A stretch of DNA of 64,000 bases from Salinicola salarius. GTDB taxonomy: Bacteria > Pseudomonadota > Gammaproteobacteria > Pseudomonadales > Halomonadaceae. A model generated the notes under the pieces. The model saw only the letters and a list, made by a program, of their open reading frames with translations. It did not search any database and was not told the origin of the DNA. This document shows positions 40,671 through 50,405 of the stretch, piece by piece. Location of the stretch: contig NZ_PZJT01000006.1 of assembly GCF_003206135.1 (NCBI RefSeq), positions 383,252 through 447,251 of the forward strand. The letters are read 5' to 3'. Position 1 is the stretch's first letter. Each line of letters starts with the position of its first letter. Both the position numbers and the translations under genes were made by a program.

Positions 40671-40857
40671 CTATCAGAATCTGTTTACGATCTCGCGAGC
40701 TAGAGCCACGATTTTTGATAATTCGGGGCGAAAAACGCTTTAGGGCGCGGAGTTCACATGGGGCTAAATGAGCATTCCGAAAGTGTTTGACTCGCTTTGC
40801 TCGCCCTATGGGCCAGCCTCCGGCTGTTATCTCCGCTGCGCTCCGGCGCAACAATGT
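40671..40857. repeat. Hairpin-rich non-coding block, possible dispersed intergenic repeat
   Basis: This spacer before the dcd stop has no credible coding frame but several self-complementary stretches: CTCGCGAG (40692-40699), CAGCC-TCC-GGCTG (40814-40826) and TGCGC-TCCG-GCGCA (40837-40850), plus weak pairing between AAACGCTTT and AAAGTGTTT. The style resembles repeated intergenic elements of Halomonadaceae, but only one copy is in this window. Confidence 0.45.
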
Positions 40858-40890
40858 TTGGCCGACGCGCAGCAGATCGTAGACGGGTTC

Positions 40891-41457
40891 TCAGGTGCGC
40901 GGCAGCGTGACCCCACGTTGCCCCATATACTTGCCGCCCCGGTCCTTGTAGGAAACGTCGCAGACCTCGTCGGATTCCAGGAACAGCATCTGCGCCACGC
41001 CTTCGTTGGCGTAGATACGCGCCGGCAGGTTGGTGGTGTTGGAAAATTCCAGCGTCACGTGACCTTCCCACTCCGGCTCCAGCGGCGTCACGTTGACGAT
41101 GATGCCGCACCGCGCGTAGGTCGACTTGCCCAGGCAGATCGTCAGCACGCTGCGGGGGATCCGGAAATACTCCACCGTGCGCGCCAGGGCAAACGAGTTG
41201 GGCGGGATCACGCAGGCATCGCCCTTGACGTCGACGAAGCTCTTTTCGTCGAACGCCTTGGGATCGACCACCGCCGAGTGAATATTGGTGAACACCTTGA
41301 ACTCGTCGGCGCAACGCACATCGTAGCCGTAGCTGGACGTCCCGTAGGAAATGACGCGCTGGTTGTTCACGTGACGGACCTGATCGGCCTCGAAGGGCTC
41401 GATCATGCCTTCCTGCTCCGCCATACGGCGAATCCACTTGTCGGATTTAATGCTCAT
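40891..41457 (-). CDS. dcd: Dcd: dCTP deaminase
   Basis: This 188-residue enzyme deaminates dCTP to dUTP for thymidylate synthesis. Family segments are [25 protein letters not shown] N terminus, [13 protein letters not shown] and [18 protein letters not shown], with the catalytic glutamate in the last. AAGGACGCCTGC precedes the ATG. It lies downstream of apbC on the same strand with a 272 bp spacer. Confidence 0.95.
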   Translation of the reverse strand: MSIKSDKWIRRMAEQEGMIEPFEADQVRHVNNQRVISYGTSSYGYDVRCADEFKVFTNIHSAVVDPKAFDEKSFVDVKGDACVIPPNSFALARTVEYFRIPRSVLTICLGKSTYARCGIIVNVTPLEPEWEGHVTLEFSNTTNLPARIYANEGVAQMLFLESDEVCDVSYKDRGGKYMGQRGVTLPRT

Positions 41458-41656
41458 GCAGGCGTCCTTGAGACTGAGACTGACGTCGTCGCGACGTCAT
41501 CTATTCGTTGGGCCGAGGAAAAACGGGAGCGATCTGATCGGGGCGACATGATAGCGGCCCGATTTCATTAAGGAAAAGAAAAAAGGAAAAGGAGACGACG
41601 CACCAGAAGCAACCCGCGCAGGAAGGCCGCTCGCCCTAGCCCTGCGCGGTTGTGTA

Positions 41657-41724
41657 CGAAAGCCCTTGCTAATCGAAAACCCTTGCTAATCGCAAGCCCT
41701 TGCCAATTGAAAACCCTTGCCGAT
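41657..41724. repeat. 17-bp tandem repeat, four copies, after apbC
   Basis: Four head-to-tail units with consensus CGAAAACCCTTGCTAAT cover 68 bp and end five bases before the apbC stop codon. Copies differ at a few bases each. The 17-bp period is not a multiple of three, so it is not a protein repeat. Confidence 0.92.
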
Positions 41725-41729
41725 CGAGA

Positions 41730-42533
41730 TCAGTCGCTGAACGAGATCGTCGGGCCACCGGTATCCTGCCCAGCGACGCCACTGGCGACATCACGCGCCA
41801 TCTGGCGGAACGTGGCAGCCACCTCGCCCTCCGGATCGGCAACCACGCTCGGCTTGCCGCCATCGGCCTGCTCGCGGATCGACAGTTGCAACGGCAGCTG
41901 ACCCAGCAACCGCGTCTCGTACTGCTCGGCGATACGCTCGCCGCCGCCGGCACCGAAGATCGGTTCGCTATGGCCACAGTTGGAGCAGATGTGCAGGCTC
42001 ATGTTTTCCACCACGCCCAGCACCGGCACGTTCACCTTGCGAAACATCTCGATGCCCTTGCGCGCATCCAGCAGCGCGATGTCCTGCGGCGTGGTGACGA
42101 TCACCGCACCGTCGACCGGCACCTTCTGCGCCAGCGTCAACTGGATGTCGCCGGTGCCCGGCGGCATGTCGATGAACAGGAAATCGAGATCATTCCACAG
42201 CGTCTGGTTGAGCAGCTGCTGGAAGGCGCCGGAGACCATCGGGCCTCGCCATACCATTGGCTGGTTGATATCGACCATGAATGCCATCGACATCGCCTGG
42301 ATGCCGTGCGCCATCACCGGCTTCATGTTCTTTTCGTCGACTACCTCGGGGCGGGTGCTCTCCGGCAACCCCAGCATCCGCGCCTGGCTCGGGCCATAGA
42401 TATCGGCGTCGAGCAGGCCGACACGATACCCTTCCGCCGCCATCGCCAACGCCAGATTGGCAGTGACGGTGGACTTGCCGACGCCGCCCTTGCCGGAGGC
42501 GACCGCCACGATATGTTTGATGCCCTCGATCAC
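41730..42533 (-). CDS. apbC: ApbC/Mrp iron-sulfur cluster carrier ATPase (short form)
   Basis: This 267-residue P-loop protein has a deviant Walker A SGKGGVGKST, DADIYGPSQ, FIDMPPGTGDIQLT and the cluster-binding CSNC near residue 197. It is the short form lacking the N-terminal DUF59 domain of E. coli Mrp. It carries and transfers Fe-S clusters as a dimer. The start is a GTG at 42533 preceded by CAAGGAGTAGTTC. Confidence 0.92.
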   Translation of the reverse strand: MIEGIKHIVAVASGKGGVGKSTVTANLALAMAAEGYRVGLLDADIYGPSQARMLGLPESTRPEVVDEKNMKPVMAHGIQAMSMAFMVDINQPMVWRGPMVSGAFQQLLNQTLWNDLDFLFIDMPPGTGDIQLTLAQKVPVDGAVIVTTPQDIALLDARKGIEMFRKVNVPVLGVVENMSLHICSNCGHSEPIFGAGGGERIAEQYETRLLGQLPLQLSIREQADGGKPSVVADPEGEVAATFRQMARDVASGVAGQDTGGPTISFSD

Positions 42534-42718
42534 GAACTACTCCTTGCAACGTTCAAAGCATGACTTCCGCCAGTATAACGAGCCCGGCGCCCTATACCCT
42601 AGCGTTGTGGTGGGAAATAGCGGCCGAACCCGACCAAACGAGACGAGACGGGACAACATTACCAGCGGAAAACGCTCATCACGGTTCGAATCGATACAGG
42701 GGACGACGGCCAGGCCGG

Positions 42719-43180
42719 TCAATCGCGCTCGAACTCGTTCTGCACCGTCAGCTTGGTGCGAATGAAGTCGCTATGGGTCACGTAGAGCAGGTCCGCCAGC
42801 CGCCGGATACGATGCTCCTCGAGGGCGGCGAGTTCATGGTCAGCGTAGGCCAGACGCCACATCGCCGCGATCAGCTCGACACGCTGATCGTAGCTGTAGC
42901 GTTCGTTGAGCAGGGAAACGTACTGGAAATGATCCACGGCCTGTTCGACCTGCGTCTGCGCCTGCTGGATCAACTCATCGGCGGCGGCCTCGTCCATCGA
43001 GAACCGGGCCATCAAGATCCGGCGCAACGTGGCCAATTCCTGAGGATCGACCTCATAATCGGCACGCAGCACCTCGCTGAACAGCGCCGCGACCGCCAGT
43101 TGTGGTGTCACGGCATCACGACCGTCGGATTCCGGCACGGCCAGAACGCGCTGAAAGAATTGTTGAACAGTATCGAGCAT
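42719..43180 (-). CDS. TerB-like protein
   Basis: This 153-residue soluble, helical, acidic protein resembles the TerB (tellurite resistance) fold, with AVAALFSEVLRADYEVDPQE and AMWRLAYADHELAALEEHRIR as two related acidic helical repeats that could bind a divalent metal. No other ter genes are nearby, so tellurite resistance is not implied. AGGGGAGTGAGCC precedes the ATG. Confidence 0.78.
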   Translation of the reverse strand: MLDTVQQFFQRVLAVPESDGRDAVTPQLAVAALFSEVLRADYEVDPQELATLRRILMARFSMDEAAADELIQQAQTQVEQAVDHFQYVSLLNERYSYDQRVELIAAMWRLAYADHELAALEEHRIRRLADLLYVTHSDFIRTKLTVQNEFERD

Positions 43181-43327
43181 GGCTCACTCCCCTGCGTTGA
43201 ACGGCGATAAACGGTGATGAAACAAGGCGTTTCGCGCGGCTTCGGGCGCGTGTTGACCGACATTTTGACACCGAGAGCCCGAAAGGTTCGAAAGCCCACC
43301 GGATTCGATCGACGCGCCTCGCCGAAC

Positions 43328-43355
43328 GAAAAAACCCGCAACCGAAGTTGCGGGT
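43328..43355 (-). terminator. Terminator after luxS
   Basis: On the minus strand ACCCGCAAC, loop TTCG and GTTGCGGGT are followed by six T residues, 49 bases after the luxS stop codon. Confidence 0.88.
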
Positions 43356-43403
43356 CTGGCGCATTAAAGAACGCGCTGCGTGGCATCACGATGATGCCGG
43401 TCG

Positions 43404-43919
43404 TCATGCACCGTGGGCGGCGAGGAACTCTTCGGTCAGCTTGAGCTCGCTGTTGGAGTTGACGCCGATCCCGCGGGTGGTGACGTTGCGGGCGATCTGC
43501 TGCGCTTCGTCGAGCGAGTGCATTTCCGCCGTTCCGCACTGGTAGATGTTGAGTTCGGGAATCGACTTCTGATCCGTCAGCGCCAGTACGTCTTCCATCG
43601 CCGCTTTCCAGGCGGTCCCCACGGTCTGCTCGTCGACATGGCCGATCAGGCTCATGTAGAAGCCTGTGCGGCAACCCATCGGCGAGATATCGATGATCTC
43701 GACGCCGTCGCCGTTGAGGTGCTGACGCATGAAGCCGGCGAACAGGTGCTCGAGCGTGTGAATACCGCGCTCGGACAGGATCTCTTCGTTGGGAACGCAG
43801 AAGCGCAGATCGTAGACGGTGATGTTGTCGCCGCCCGGTGTCTTCATCTGCTTGGCGACACGCACCGCCGGTGCATTCATCTTGGTGTGGTCGACCATGA
43901 AACTATCGAGTAATGGCAT
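43404..43919 (-). CDS. luxS: LuxS: S-ribosylhomocysteine lyase
   Basis: This 171-residue metalloenzyme splits S-ribosylhomocysteine to homocysteine and DPD, the precursor of AI-2. The metal motif [12 protein letters not shown] (HxxEH) and a later cysteine in [12 protein letters not shown] are present, as is [15 protein letters not shown] [28 protein letters not shown] precedes the ATG. It is a single-gene unit with its own terminator. Confidence 0.97.
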   Translation of the reverse strand: MPLLDSFMVDHTKMNAPAVRVAKQMKTPGGDNITVYDLRFCVPNEEILSERGIHTLEHLFAGFMRQHLNGDGVEIIDISPMGCRTGFYMSLIGHVDEQTVGTAWKAAMEDVLALTDQKSIPELNIYQCGTAEMHSLDEAQQIARNVTTRGIGVNSNSELKLTEEFLAAHGA

Positions 43920-43980
43920 GCTTGCCTCCTTGGTTGGCGTGTCCGGTCAGATGCCTACTTTAGCACGCTAACCGGCGCTG

Positions 43981-44709
43981 TCAGGTGTCCAGTTCCGGAT
44001 AGTGGCGGAATATGCCGCTCTCGTTGAAATCGAGCCGCCGATCCGAGGTCAGATAAGCCGCCAGTTTCGGCCGTTGACTCACGCGGTCGGCCAGCGCCGT
44101 CACCTCCGGCACTTCCGGCTCCAGCCGCTCCATCGAGCGGGGAAAGGCGTAGCGCAGCCCGGTGACGACCTGAAATAGCGACAGGTCCACGTAGCTGTGT
44201 GCCGTACCGACCAGATAGGGCTCGTTGCCGGCGTTGGCCGACAGTACTCGCTCGAAGTAGTAGAGAAACTTGGGCAATCGCTCCTGGACGAAAACGACAC
44301 TGCGTCGCTTGGCTTCCTCCTGCTGATCCTCGTAGTAGAGCGACGCGCCGATCGGGTGATGGGTATCATGAATCTCGGCGACGAAGTCCGTCAGCGTCAG
44401 CTGCAAGCCATTGGCCCAGTGGCGGCTGGCCTCGCCCTCCGGCACCAACCCCAGCCGAGGGCCGAGGAACTGCAGGATATTGGCGACATGGGACACCACG
44501 ATGTCGCCGGCTTTCAATACTGGCGGCGCGAAATGCGGGCGCCCCAGCTCCCCGCCGTGGATGAACTCGCTGACGGCACCCGCGCCACCGCCATCAGCGG
44601 CGGACTGCTTGCCTACATCAATGTAATCCGCGCCGGCGTCTTCCAGCGCCAAGCGCACGAATTCGCCGCGACCGGGAATCCCGGGCCAATAGTAGAGCTC
44701 GTAGGTCAT
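43981..44709 (-). CDS. Glutathione S-transferase family protein
   Basis: This 242-residue protein has an N-terminal thioredoxin-like domain (YELYYWPGIPGRGEFVRLAL) and a C-terminal helical domain (GTAHSYVDLSLFQVVTGLRY). The early tyrosines and a PPVLKAGDIVVSHVANIL segment fit a sigma/alpha-like GST. Substrate is unknown. AGGGAAAAGG lies just before the ATG. It is 61 bp upstream of luxS. Confidence 0.85.
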   Translation of the reverse strand: MTYELYYWPGIPGRGEFVRLALEDAGADYIDVGKQSAADGGGAGAVSEFIHGGELGRPHFAPPVLKAGDIVVSHVANILQFLGPRLGLVPEGEASRHWANGLQLTLTDFVAEIHDTHHPIGASLYYEDQQEEAKRRSVVFVQERLPKFLYYFERVLSANAGNEPYLVGTAHSYVDLSLFQVVTGLRYAFPRSMERLEPEVPEVTALADRVSQRPKLAAYLTSDRRLDFNESGIFRHYPELDT

Positions 44710-44863
44710 CCTTTTCCCTCCCGTTCAGGCGCTGTTGGCTGACAGCCTTCCAAAGCGCTGCTGAATTCCTGTTCAAGACATGGAGCCGGATCGCCGTGAG
44801 ACAACCCCGAGACAGCGGCAACCGGATCGACCCGACGATCGAATGCGCTCCTCAGCATAGGAC

Positions 44864-44900
44864 AAAAAACGGGCCCGAACCTTGTCTCGGTTCGGGCCCG
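44864..44900 (-). terminator. Terminator after the small lipoprotein gene
   Basis: On the minus strand CGGGCCCGAACC pairs with GGTTCGGGCCCG across seven bases, followed by six T residues, about 50 bases after the stop codon. Confidence 0.88.
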
Positions 44901-44952
44901 CCGGGTGGATCACGATGCTTCGCCGGTCAGCGACAGAGCAGCGACGAAAAAT

Positions 44953-45222
44953 CTAGCGACACGCCACGGCCTGGCGCAGCGTGCTTTTCACCCACAGACG
45001 CTGGCCGTCGGGGGTTTTGCCCTGATCGTTCCACTGCTGCGTGGTCTGCACGCAGAACGAGCCGAGATCCTCGATCGCCGGCGCGGCAGCATCCGGCCGC
45101 TCGCCGCCGATTCTCAGGATGTCGGTATTGTTCGACTGGTAATTGGGCGCAAAGGTATTGGAAGCGCAGCCGGCCATCGCCACGACCAATCCGGACGCCA
45201 TCAACATACGGCGCAATGCCAT
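44953..45222 (-). CDS. Small predicted lipoprotein
   Basis: This 89-residue protein has a lipoprotein signal peptide ending VVAMAGC, so lipidation at Cys is expected and an outer- or inner-membrane location likely. The mature part is about 70 residues with one cysteine pair (SFCVQTT and VACR). I recognise no family. I start at the ATG at 45222 after GAGGAATCACTCAAG. Confidence 0.75.
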   Translation of the reverse strand: MALRRMLMASGLVVAMAGCASNTFAPNYQSNNTDILRIGGERPDAAAPAIEDLGSFCVQTTQQWNDQGKTPDGQRLWVKSTLRQAVACR

Positions 45223-45401
45223 CTTGAGTGATTCCTCGAAGAGCGCCTGACGCCGCTCACGGACGTGGTCGGGCCTCGGCGCGAACACCGGCACGATTGC
45301 CGGCAGCGGCTTAATAGCACCCCCGAATCCGGCCTGTCAATTGGCGGGCGCTCGCCAGTGTTGTTACCCTACGCCGCCCTCGAGCCGACCGACTCTCTAT
45401 C

Positions 45402-46910
45402 ATGCGTTATCGCGTCAAGCTGTTCCCGGAAATCACCGTCAAATCCCGCCCGGTGCGCCGGGAAATGGTGAGATATCTGCGTACCAACATTCGCAATACG
45501 CTCGCTTCCATCGCCCCGGGCGTGCGGGTACGAGACGAGTGGGATGCGTTGGAAATCCGCCCGCGCCAACCTCTCGACGACACCGCGCGGGAGACCTTCG
45601 AAGCCCGCCTTCGAGGCGTGGCCGGCATCCACGAGATCCAGGTCGTCGAAACCCACGACTGGTCTTCCTTCGAGGATACTGCCGCCAGACTGGTCCCGCT
45701 GTGGCGAGAGACGCTGGCGAGTCGCCGTTTTCGCGTCAGCGTCAAGCGCCGGGGGCAACATGATTTCCGCTCGGAGACCATCGAACGCTTCCTTGGCGCC
45801 GCGCTGCTCGAGGCGGTGCCCACGGCGCGGGTCGATCTCAAGCAGCCGGAACACGACGTGCGCCTCGAGCTTCACGACGCGCGTGTGACGCTGGTCACGC
45901 GACGACTACCCGGCCTGGGCGGATACCCGATGGGCACTCAGGGCCAGGCGCTGGCCTTGATCTCGGGCGGCTACGACTCGCCGGTCGCGGCCTGGCAGAT
46001 GATGCGAAGAGGATTGAAGACTCACTTTCTGTACTTCGATCTCGGCGGACCGGATCAGGAGCGTGTGGTACGTCAGGTCGTGGATCGCTTGTGGCGGGGT
46101 TACGGTGCCTCTCACCGCGTCGACTTCATCAGCATGCCGTTCGTCGAAGTGATGAACGCCATCCAGCGCACTGCGCCGGCCGCTCTGGCCGGCGTGGTCC
46201 TCAAGCGGATGATGGTCCGCGCTGCCAACCGGATCGCCCAACGCCACCGTCTACCGGCCCTGATTACCGGGGACGCGCTGGCCCAGGTCTCCAGCCAGAG
46301 CCTGACCAATCTCGGCCTGATCGACGCTGCCAGCGCGCGACCGATCCTGCGGCCGCTGATCGCCAGCGACAAGCAGACGATCATCGAGCAGGCGCGCCAC
46401 ATCGGCACCGCCGAACTGGCCGAGGGCCTCCCGGAAGTGTGCGGGACGATCTCACGCAAGCCGAACACGCGGCCCAAGCCGGAGCGAATACTCGACGCCG
46501 AGGCCGGTTTCGATCAAAGCGTACTGGACGATGCCATTGCTAGATCGAGCGTCGTGCGCAGTGACCAATTGCTGAACGAAGACGTGCCAGGCAGAGAGGA
46601 CGCGGTGGCGACCGCTTCGCCGTCGGCCACGGCCAGCCGTGACCTGAGACATGACCAGAGCCGTGACCGGGTCAGGGTGATCGACATCCGCCACCCTGAC
46701 GAGCGTGACCTCGATCCGCTGGTTCTGCCCGAGGGCCAACCGCTGGCCATCCCCTACTTCGAGCTGGGCGGACGCGTCGCGACACTGCCGGACGACTGCC
46801 ACTATCTGCTCTACTGTGCCCAGGGCACCATGAGCCGGATGCAGGCCGCTCACCTGACCGATCGGGGCTACGACAACGTCGGCGTCTATCTCCCCGACCT
46901 CCCCGGTTGA
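45402..46910 (+). CDS. thiI: ThiI: tRNA 4-thiouridine synthetase with rhodanese domain
   Basis: This 502-residue protein has an N-terminal ferredoxin-like/THUMP region (about 1-165), a PP-loop ATPase with ALISGGYDSPVAAW (about 187), and a C-terminal rhodanese domain (about 425-500). The two sulfur-transfer cysteines are in LPEVCGTISRKP and LLYCAQGTMS. It makes s4U8 in tRNA and supplies sulfur for thiamine. A linker of about 40 low-complexity residues precedes the rhodanese domain. The ribosome-binding site is weak. It is convergent with polB. Confidence 0.95.
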   Translation: MRYRVKLFPEITVKSRPVRREMVRYLRTNIRNTLASIAPGVRVRDEWDALEIRPRQPLDDTARETFEARLRGVAGIHEIQVVETHDWSSFEDTAARLVPLWRETLASRRFRVSVKRRGQHDFRSETIERFLGAALLEAVPTARVDLKQPEHDVRLELHDARVTLVTRRLPGLGGYPMGTQGQALALISGGYDSPVAAWQMMRRGLKTHFLYFDLGGPDQERVVRQVVDRLWRGYGASHRVDFISMPFVEVMNAIQRTAPAALAGVVLKRMMVRAANRIAQRHRLPALITGDALAQVSSQSLTNLGLIDAASARPILRPLIASDKQTIIEQARHIGTAELAEGLPEVCGTISRKPNTRPKPERILDAEAGFDQSVLDDAIARSSVVRSDQLLNEDVPGREDAVATASPSATASRDLRHDQSRDRVRVIDIRHPDERDLDPLVLPEGQPLAIPYFELGGRVATLPDDCHYLLYCAQGTMSRMQAAHLTDRGYDNVGVYLPDLPG

Positions 46911-46941
46911 TGCGCAATGCCAGAAGAGATCAGCGGTTCGT

Positions 46942-49326
46942 TCAGAACAGCCCCAACTGCTGATCGGTCAGCCTGGCGAAGTCATCCCCCACGAACGGCA
47001 GTATGCCGTCGGCGACCGGCGCCAGCTGACGGCTGACATAGTGGTGATAGTCTATCGCCGAGCGACGGGCTTCGAGTGGCTCCGGCCCGGAGACGGTGAT
47101 CACGTAGCGGATCCAGCCGCCGTTCTGGTACTGCTGCGGCCGGCCCAGTTGGCGATTGAGCTCGTCGGCCATGCGCGCGGCACGCACATGCGGCGGCACG
47201 TTGCGCTGGTAATCGTCGAGCTTGCGCCGCAGACGCTTGCGGTAGATCAGCGCGTCGTCGTGTTCGCCGGCCATCGTCTGGTGGACGATCCCGCGCACAT
47301 AGTCACGGTACGGCTCCCCCGTGAAGATGCGCCGGTAGAGCTCGCGCTGGAACTGCTGCGCCAATGGCGACCAGTCGGCCCGTACGGACTCCAGCCCCTT
47401 GAATACCAGCCGTTCGCTGCCGTCCTCGCCTCGCACCAGCCCCGCATAGCGCTTCTTGCTGCCCTCCTCCGCGCCGCGAATGGTCGGCATCAGGAAGCGG
47501 GCGAAGTGCGTTTCGAACTGCAGTTCCAGCGCGCTTTCCAGATCGAACGTCTCGCGCAGATGCCGACGCCACCAGTCATTGACGAGTGTCACCAGCCGCT
47601 GCCCGATCTCATTCGCTGCCTCGGCCTCGTGCGCCCCGCCCAACCACACGAACGTCGAATCGGTATCACCATAGATAACGGTATAACTTTCAGCTTCGAT
47701 CAATTCTCGGGTACGACGCATGATCTCGTGCCCGCGCATGGTGATCGACGAGGCCAGGCGAGGATCGAAAAAGCGACAACCTCGCGAGCCGAGCACGCCG
47801 TAGAAGGCGTTCATGATGATCTTCAACGCCTGGGCCAGTGGCGCGTTGCCTTCCCGCTTGGCGGCTTCGCGGCCCTCCCAGACCTGCCCGACGATCGCCG
47901 GCAATGCATGAGCCGTGCGAGAGAACCTCGCTCCCAGGAAACCCGGCACGGCGTGCGCGTCATCCGGCTGACGCAACCCTTCTATCAGACCCACCGGATC
48001 GATCAGGAACGAACGGATGATCGACGGATACAGGCTCTTGAAATCGAGTACCAGCACCGAATCGTAGAGCCCCGGGCGGGAATCCATCACGTAGCCGCCG
48101 GGGCTGTCCCCGCCGTCGCGACTGCCCAGCGTCGGGGCGACGAACCCGAGCCGATGCATGCGCGGCAGATAGAGATGGGAGAAGGCCGCCACCGAGCCGC
48201 CGCTGCGATCCGCGGCCAGGCCCGTCACGCTCGCCCGCTCGAGCAGGAAATCCATGATCCGGGCATGTTCGAAGATCCGCGTGACCAGCTCGCAATCCTT
48301 CAGGTTGTAGCGCGCCAGCGCCGGCTTGTCTTCGGCAAACATGCGGTTGATGTCCGCCATGCGCTGGTAGGGGTTGTCGATCGCCTTGCCCTCGCCGAGC
48401 AGCGTCTGCGCCACGTTTTCCAGACTGAACGACGGGAAGCTCCAGGTCGCGGAGCGCAGCGCCTCGATGCCATCGATGGCCAGTCGCCCGGGAATGGTGA
48501 CGAAATGGTGGTTGGACGACGTGCCGGAACCGCGGCCATGGGCACGCCATTCTATCGCCGCGCCGCCTCGGCCCAGCGTCAGCGGTACGTTCAAGCGCTC
48601 GGCGTGACGCTGCAACTGACGCAGATCGAACTGGATCACGCTCCAGCCGATGATCGCATCCGGGTCGAAACGAGCGAACCAGGCGTTGAGCGCCTGCAGC
48701 AGCTCGGCGCGGGAGTCACAGTAGACGAGTTCGAAGTCTCGCTCGCGATCCGCCTTGCCGCCCTCTCCCGCCGGCGGCCCCAGCATGTAGACGATCCGCT
48801 GACCGCAGCCGTGCAGACCGATCGAATAGAGATCGCCCCGTTCGCTGGTTTCGATATCCAGCGAGCAGAGCTTCAGCGTCGGGCGGTAGTCGGGCGCCGA
48901 CTTCAGCTGAGCGTCCAGGATCGCGCCATCGTCTCCCTCGCGACCGCTGGCGGTGACCGGCGCGGTAATGAAACGCTCCATCAGGTAGCGATCCGGCGGC
49001 CTGACGTCGGCCTCGAACACATCGATACCCGCTTCGCTCAGGCGCCGTTCCAGGTTCATTAATTGACGATGCTGGCGGCAGTAAAGCCCCAGCACGGGCC
49101 GCTGATCGAAGTCTTTCAGCTCCAGCTCGCGCAGTTCGACATCTCGCTCCTGGCGCAAGATCTGTTCGGCCGCCGCGCGCTGTTCGGCAGGAAGGAAGGC
49201 GACCGATGTCTGCGGGGGCAGACGCACCAGCCGTGGCCCGGCATCGGTGGCGAGCCACAGCGATATTTCGGTTCCGGCCGGCGTATCCCGCCAGTGCCGC
49301 GTCAGAATGAACCCCTGCTGTTCCAC
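46942..49326 (-). CDS. polB: PolB: DNA polymerase II
   Basis: This 794-residue family-B polymerase has exonuclease motif SLDIETSERGDLYSIG, polymerase motif A DFKSLYPSIIRSF, motif B KIIMNAFYGVLGS and motif C YGDTDSTFVWL, and ends in QLGLF, a sliding-clamp-binding peptide. It takes part in repair and translesion synthesis. I start at the GTG at 49326 because the following residues EQQGFILTRHWRDTPAG align with the E. coli start, and CAAGGGGATGTC precedes it. No LexA box was identified upstream. Confidence 0.96.
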   Translation of the reverse strand: MEQQGFILTRHWRDTPAGTEISLWLATDAGPRLVRLPPQTSVAFLPAEQRAAAEQILRQERDVELRELELKDFDQRPVLGLYCRQHRQLMNLERRLSEAGIDVFEADVRPPDRYLMERFITAPVTASGREGDDGAILDAQLKSAPDYRPTLKLCSLDIETSERGDLYSIGLHGCGQRIVYMLGPPAGEGGKADRERDFELVYCDSRAELLQALNAWFARFDPDAIIGWSVIQFDLRQLQRHAERLNVPLTLGRGGAAIEWRAHGRGSGTSSNHHFVTIPGRLAIDGIEALRSATWSFPSFSLENVAQTLLGEGKAIDNPYQRMADINRMFAEDKPALARYNLKDCELVTRIFEHARIMDFLLERASVTGLAADRSGGSVAAFSHLYLPRMHRLGFVAPTLGSRDGGDSPGGYVMDSRPGLYDSVLVLDFKSLYPSIIRSFLIDPVGLIEGLRQPDDAHAVPGFLGARFSRTAHALPAIVGQVWEGREAAKREGNAPLAQALKIIMNAFYGVLGSRGCRFFDPRLASSITMRGHEIMRRTRELIEAESYTVIYGDTDSTFVWLGGAHEAEAANEIGQRLVTLVNDWWRRHLRETFDLESALELQFETHFARFLMPTIRGAEEGSKKRYAGLVRGEDGSERLVFKGLESVRADWSPLAQQFQRELYRRIFTGEPYRDYVRGIVHQTMAGEHDDALIYRKRLRRKLDDYQRNVPPHVRAARMADELNRQLGRPQQYQNGGWIRYVITVSGPEPLEARRSAIDYHHYVSRQLAPVADGILPFVGDDFARLTDQQLGLF

Positions 49327-49366
49327 GACATCCCCTTGCACAGCCGTCGTCACCGATGGCCCGCGT

Positions 49367-50296
49367 TCAGAAAGAGAGCACCCAGGGCAGCACCAAGCCG
49401 AGATAGACCGGTATCAGCAACGGGGCGGCCAGCGTGGTGATCAGCACGGCAATGGCGCCTTTCTCCGGCCGAATGTCCAGCTCCATGGCGATGACCACCA
49501 CGTTGGCGGCCATGGGTACCGCACCGATGAGCAGAAACGCGAGCGCCAGCGAGTCGGAAATCCTCACGCTCGCGCGCAGCCCCACCACCATCAGCAGCGT
49601 GGCCAGCGGCCAGACGACAAAGCGCACCAGTATGCAGGCGGCCACGAAACGGCTATCGAACGCCCCCCACGTGACCCGCCCCAGCGTCATGCCGATGATC
49701 ATCATCCCCAGCACCGTGAAGCAGTACTTGAAGTAATCGAGTCCCTCCACCGCCACATCCGGAATACGCCAGCCGAGAGCGCTGACCAGCATGCCCGCCA
49801 GAAAGGCGTAGATCAGCGGCAGTTTCGCCAGCCTGACGAGACTTTCCTTGACCGAGAAACGGCCACGGGCGCTGATATAGAAACCGACCGTGAACTCGTA
49901 GAGCGAGACTCCCAGCATACAGAAGAGATAAAGGGTGACGCCCTCCGGCGGCAGCAATACCAGCGCGATCGGAAAGCCGAAATAACCGGTATTGCCCGTG
50001 CCTGCCGAGAAGGCAAGCAGCGCCCGCTCCTGGTCACCGAAGAAGCGTGCGGCCAGGGCATTGACGACCAGGCAGAGCAGCGCCGCCAGCAGCAGCACGC
50101 TCCCCGTTAACACGAGTTTGTCGGGGGTCGGATGCCCTTGGGTGAGACCGTTGAAGAAGGTCAGCGGGGAAATGATGTAGACGAGCAATGTCGCGATCGG
50201 CCGTGGATCGACCTTGAGATGCCGCGATGCGACCCAGCCCAGAGCCACGAAGAACAGCAGCATCCACAGTGACTGCGAAAGATCGACATCGGCCAT
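49367..50296 (-). CDS. AEC-family permease
   Basis: This 309-residue protein has about ten membrane segments and belongs to the auxin-efflux-carrier family (PVYLGLVLPWVLSF end, GNTGYFGFPIALVLLPPEG central motif, GAVPMAANVVVIA). Bacterial members move malate, malonate or amino acids; the substrate here is unknown. TAGGAGCCCGAG precedes the ATG. It lies 40 bp upstream of polB on the same strand and may be co-transcribed. Confidence 0.86.
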   Translation of the reverse strand: MADVDLSQSLWMLLFFVALGWVASRHLKVDPRPIATLLVYIISPLTFFNGLTQGHPTPDKLVLTGSVLLLAALLCLVVNALAARFFGDQERALLAFSAGTGNTGYFGFPIALVLLPPEGVTLYLFCMLGVSLYEFTVGFYISARGRFSVKESLVRLAKLPLIYAFLAGMLVSALGWRIPDVAVEGLDYFKYCFTVLGMMIIGMTLGRVTWGAFDSRFVAACILVRFVVWPLATLLMVVGLRASVRISDSLALAFLLIGAVPMAANVVVIAMELDIRPEKGAIAVLITTLAAPLLIPVYLGLVLPWVLSF

Positions 50297-50405
50297 CTCG
50301 GGCTCCTAAAGCGACAGGCTGTAGTGATTCGGCCGCTAACTGTAACACCCGATTACGGTTCTAGCCGGTATTCTACGAACGCCGACAATTTGACTTCCGT
50401 ACCTA

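Noticed and set aside
47041..49062. 673-codon plus-strand frame opposite polB
   Set aside because: polB has all family-B motifs in the other strand; the frame is an antisense shadow with biased residues.
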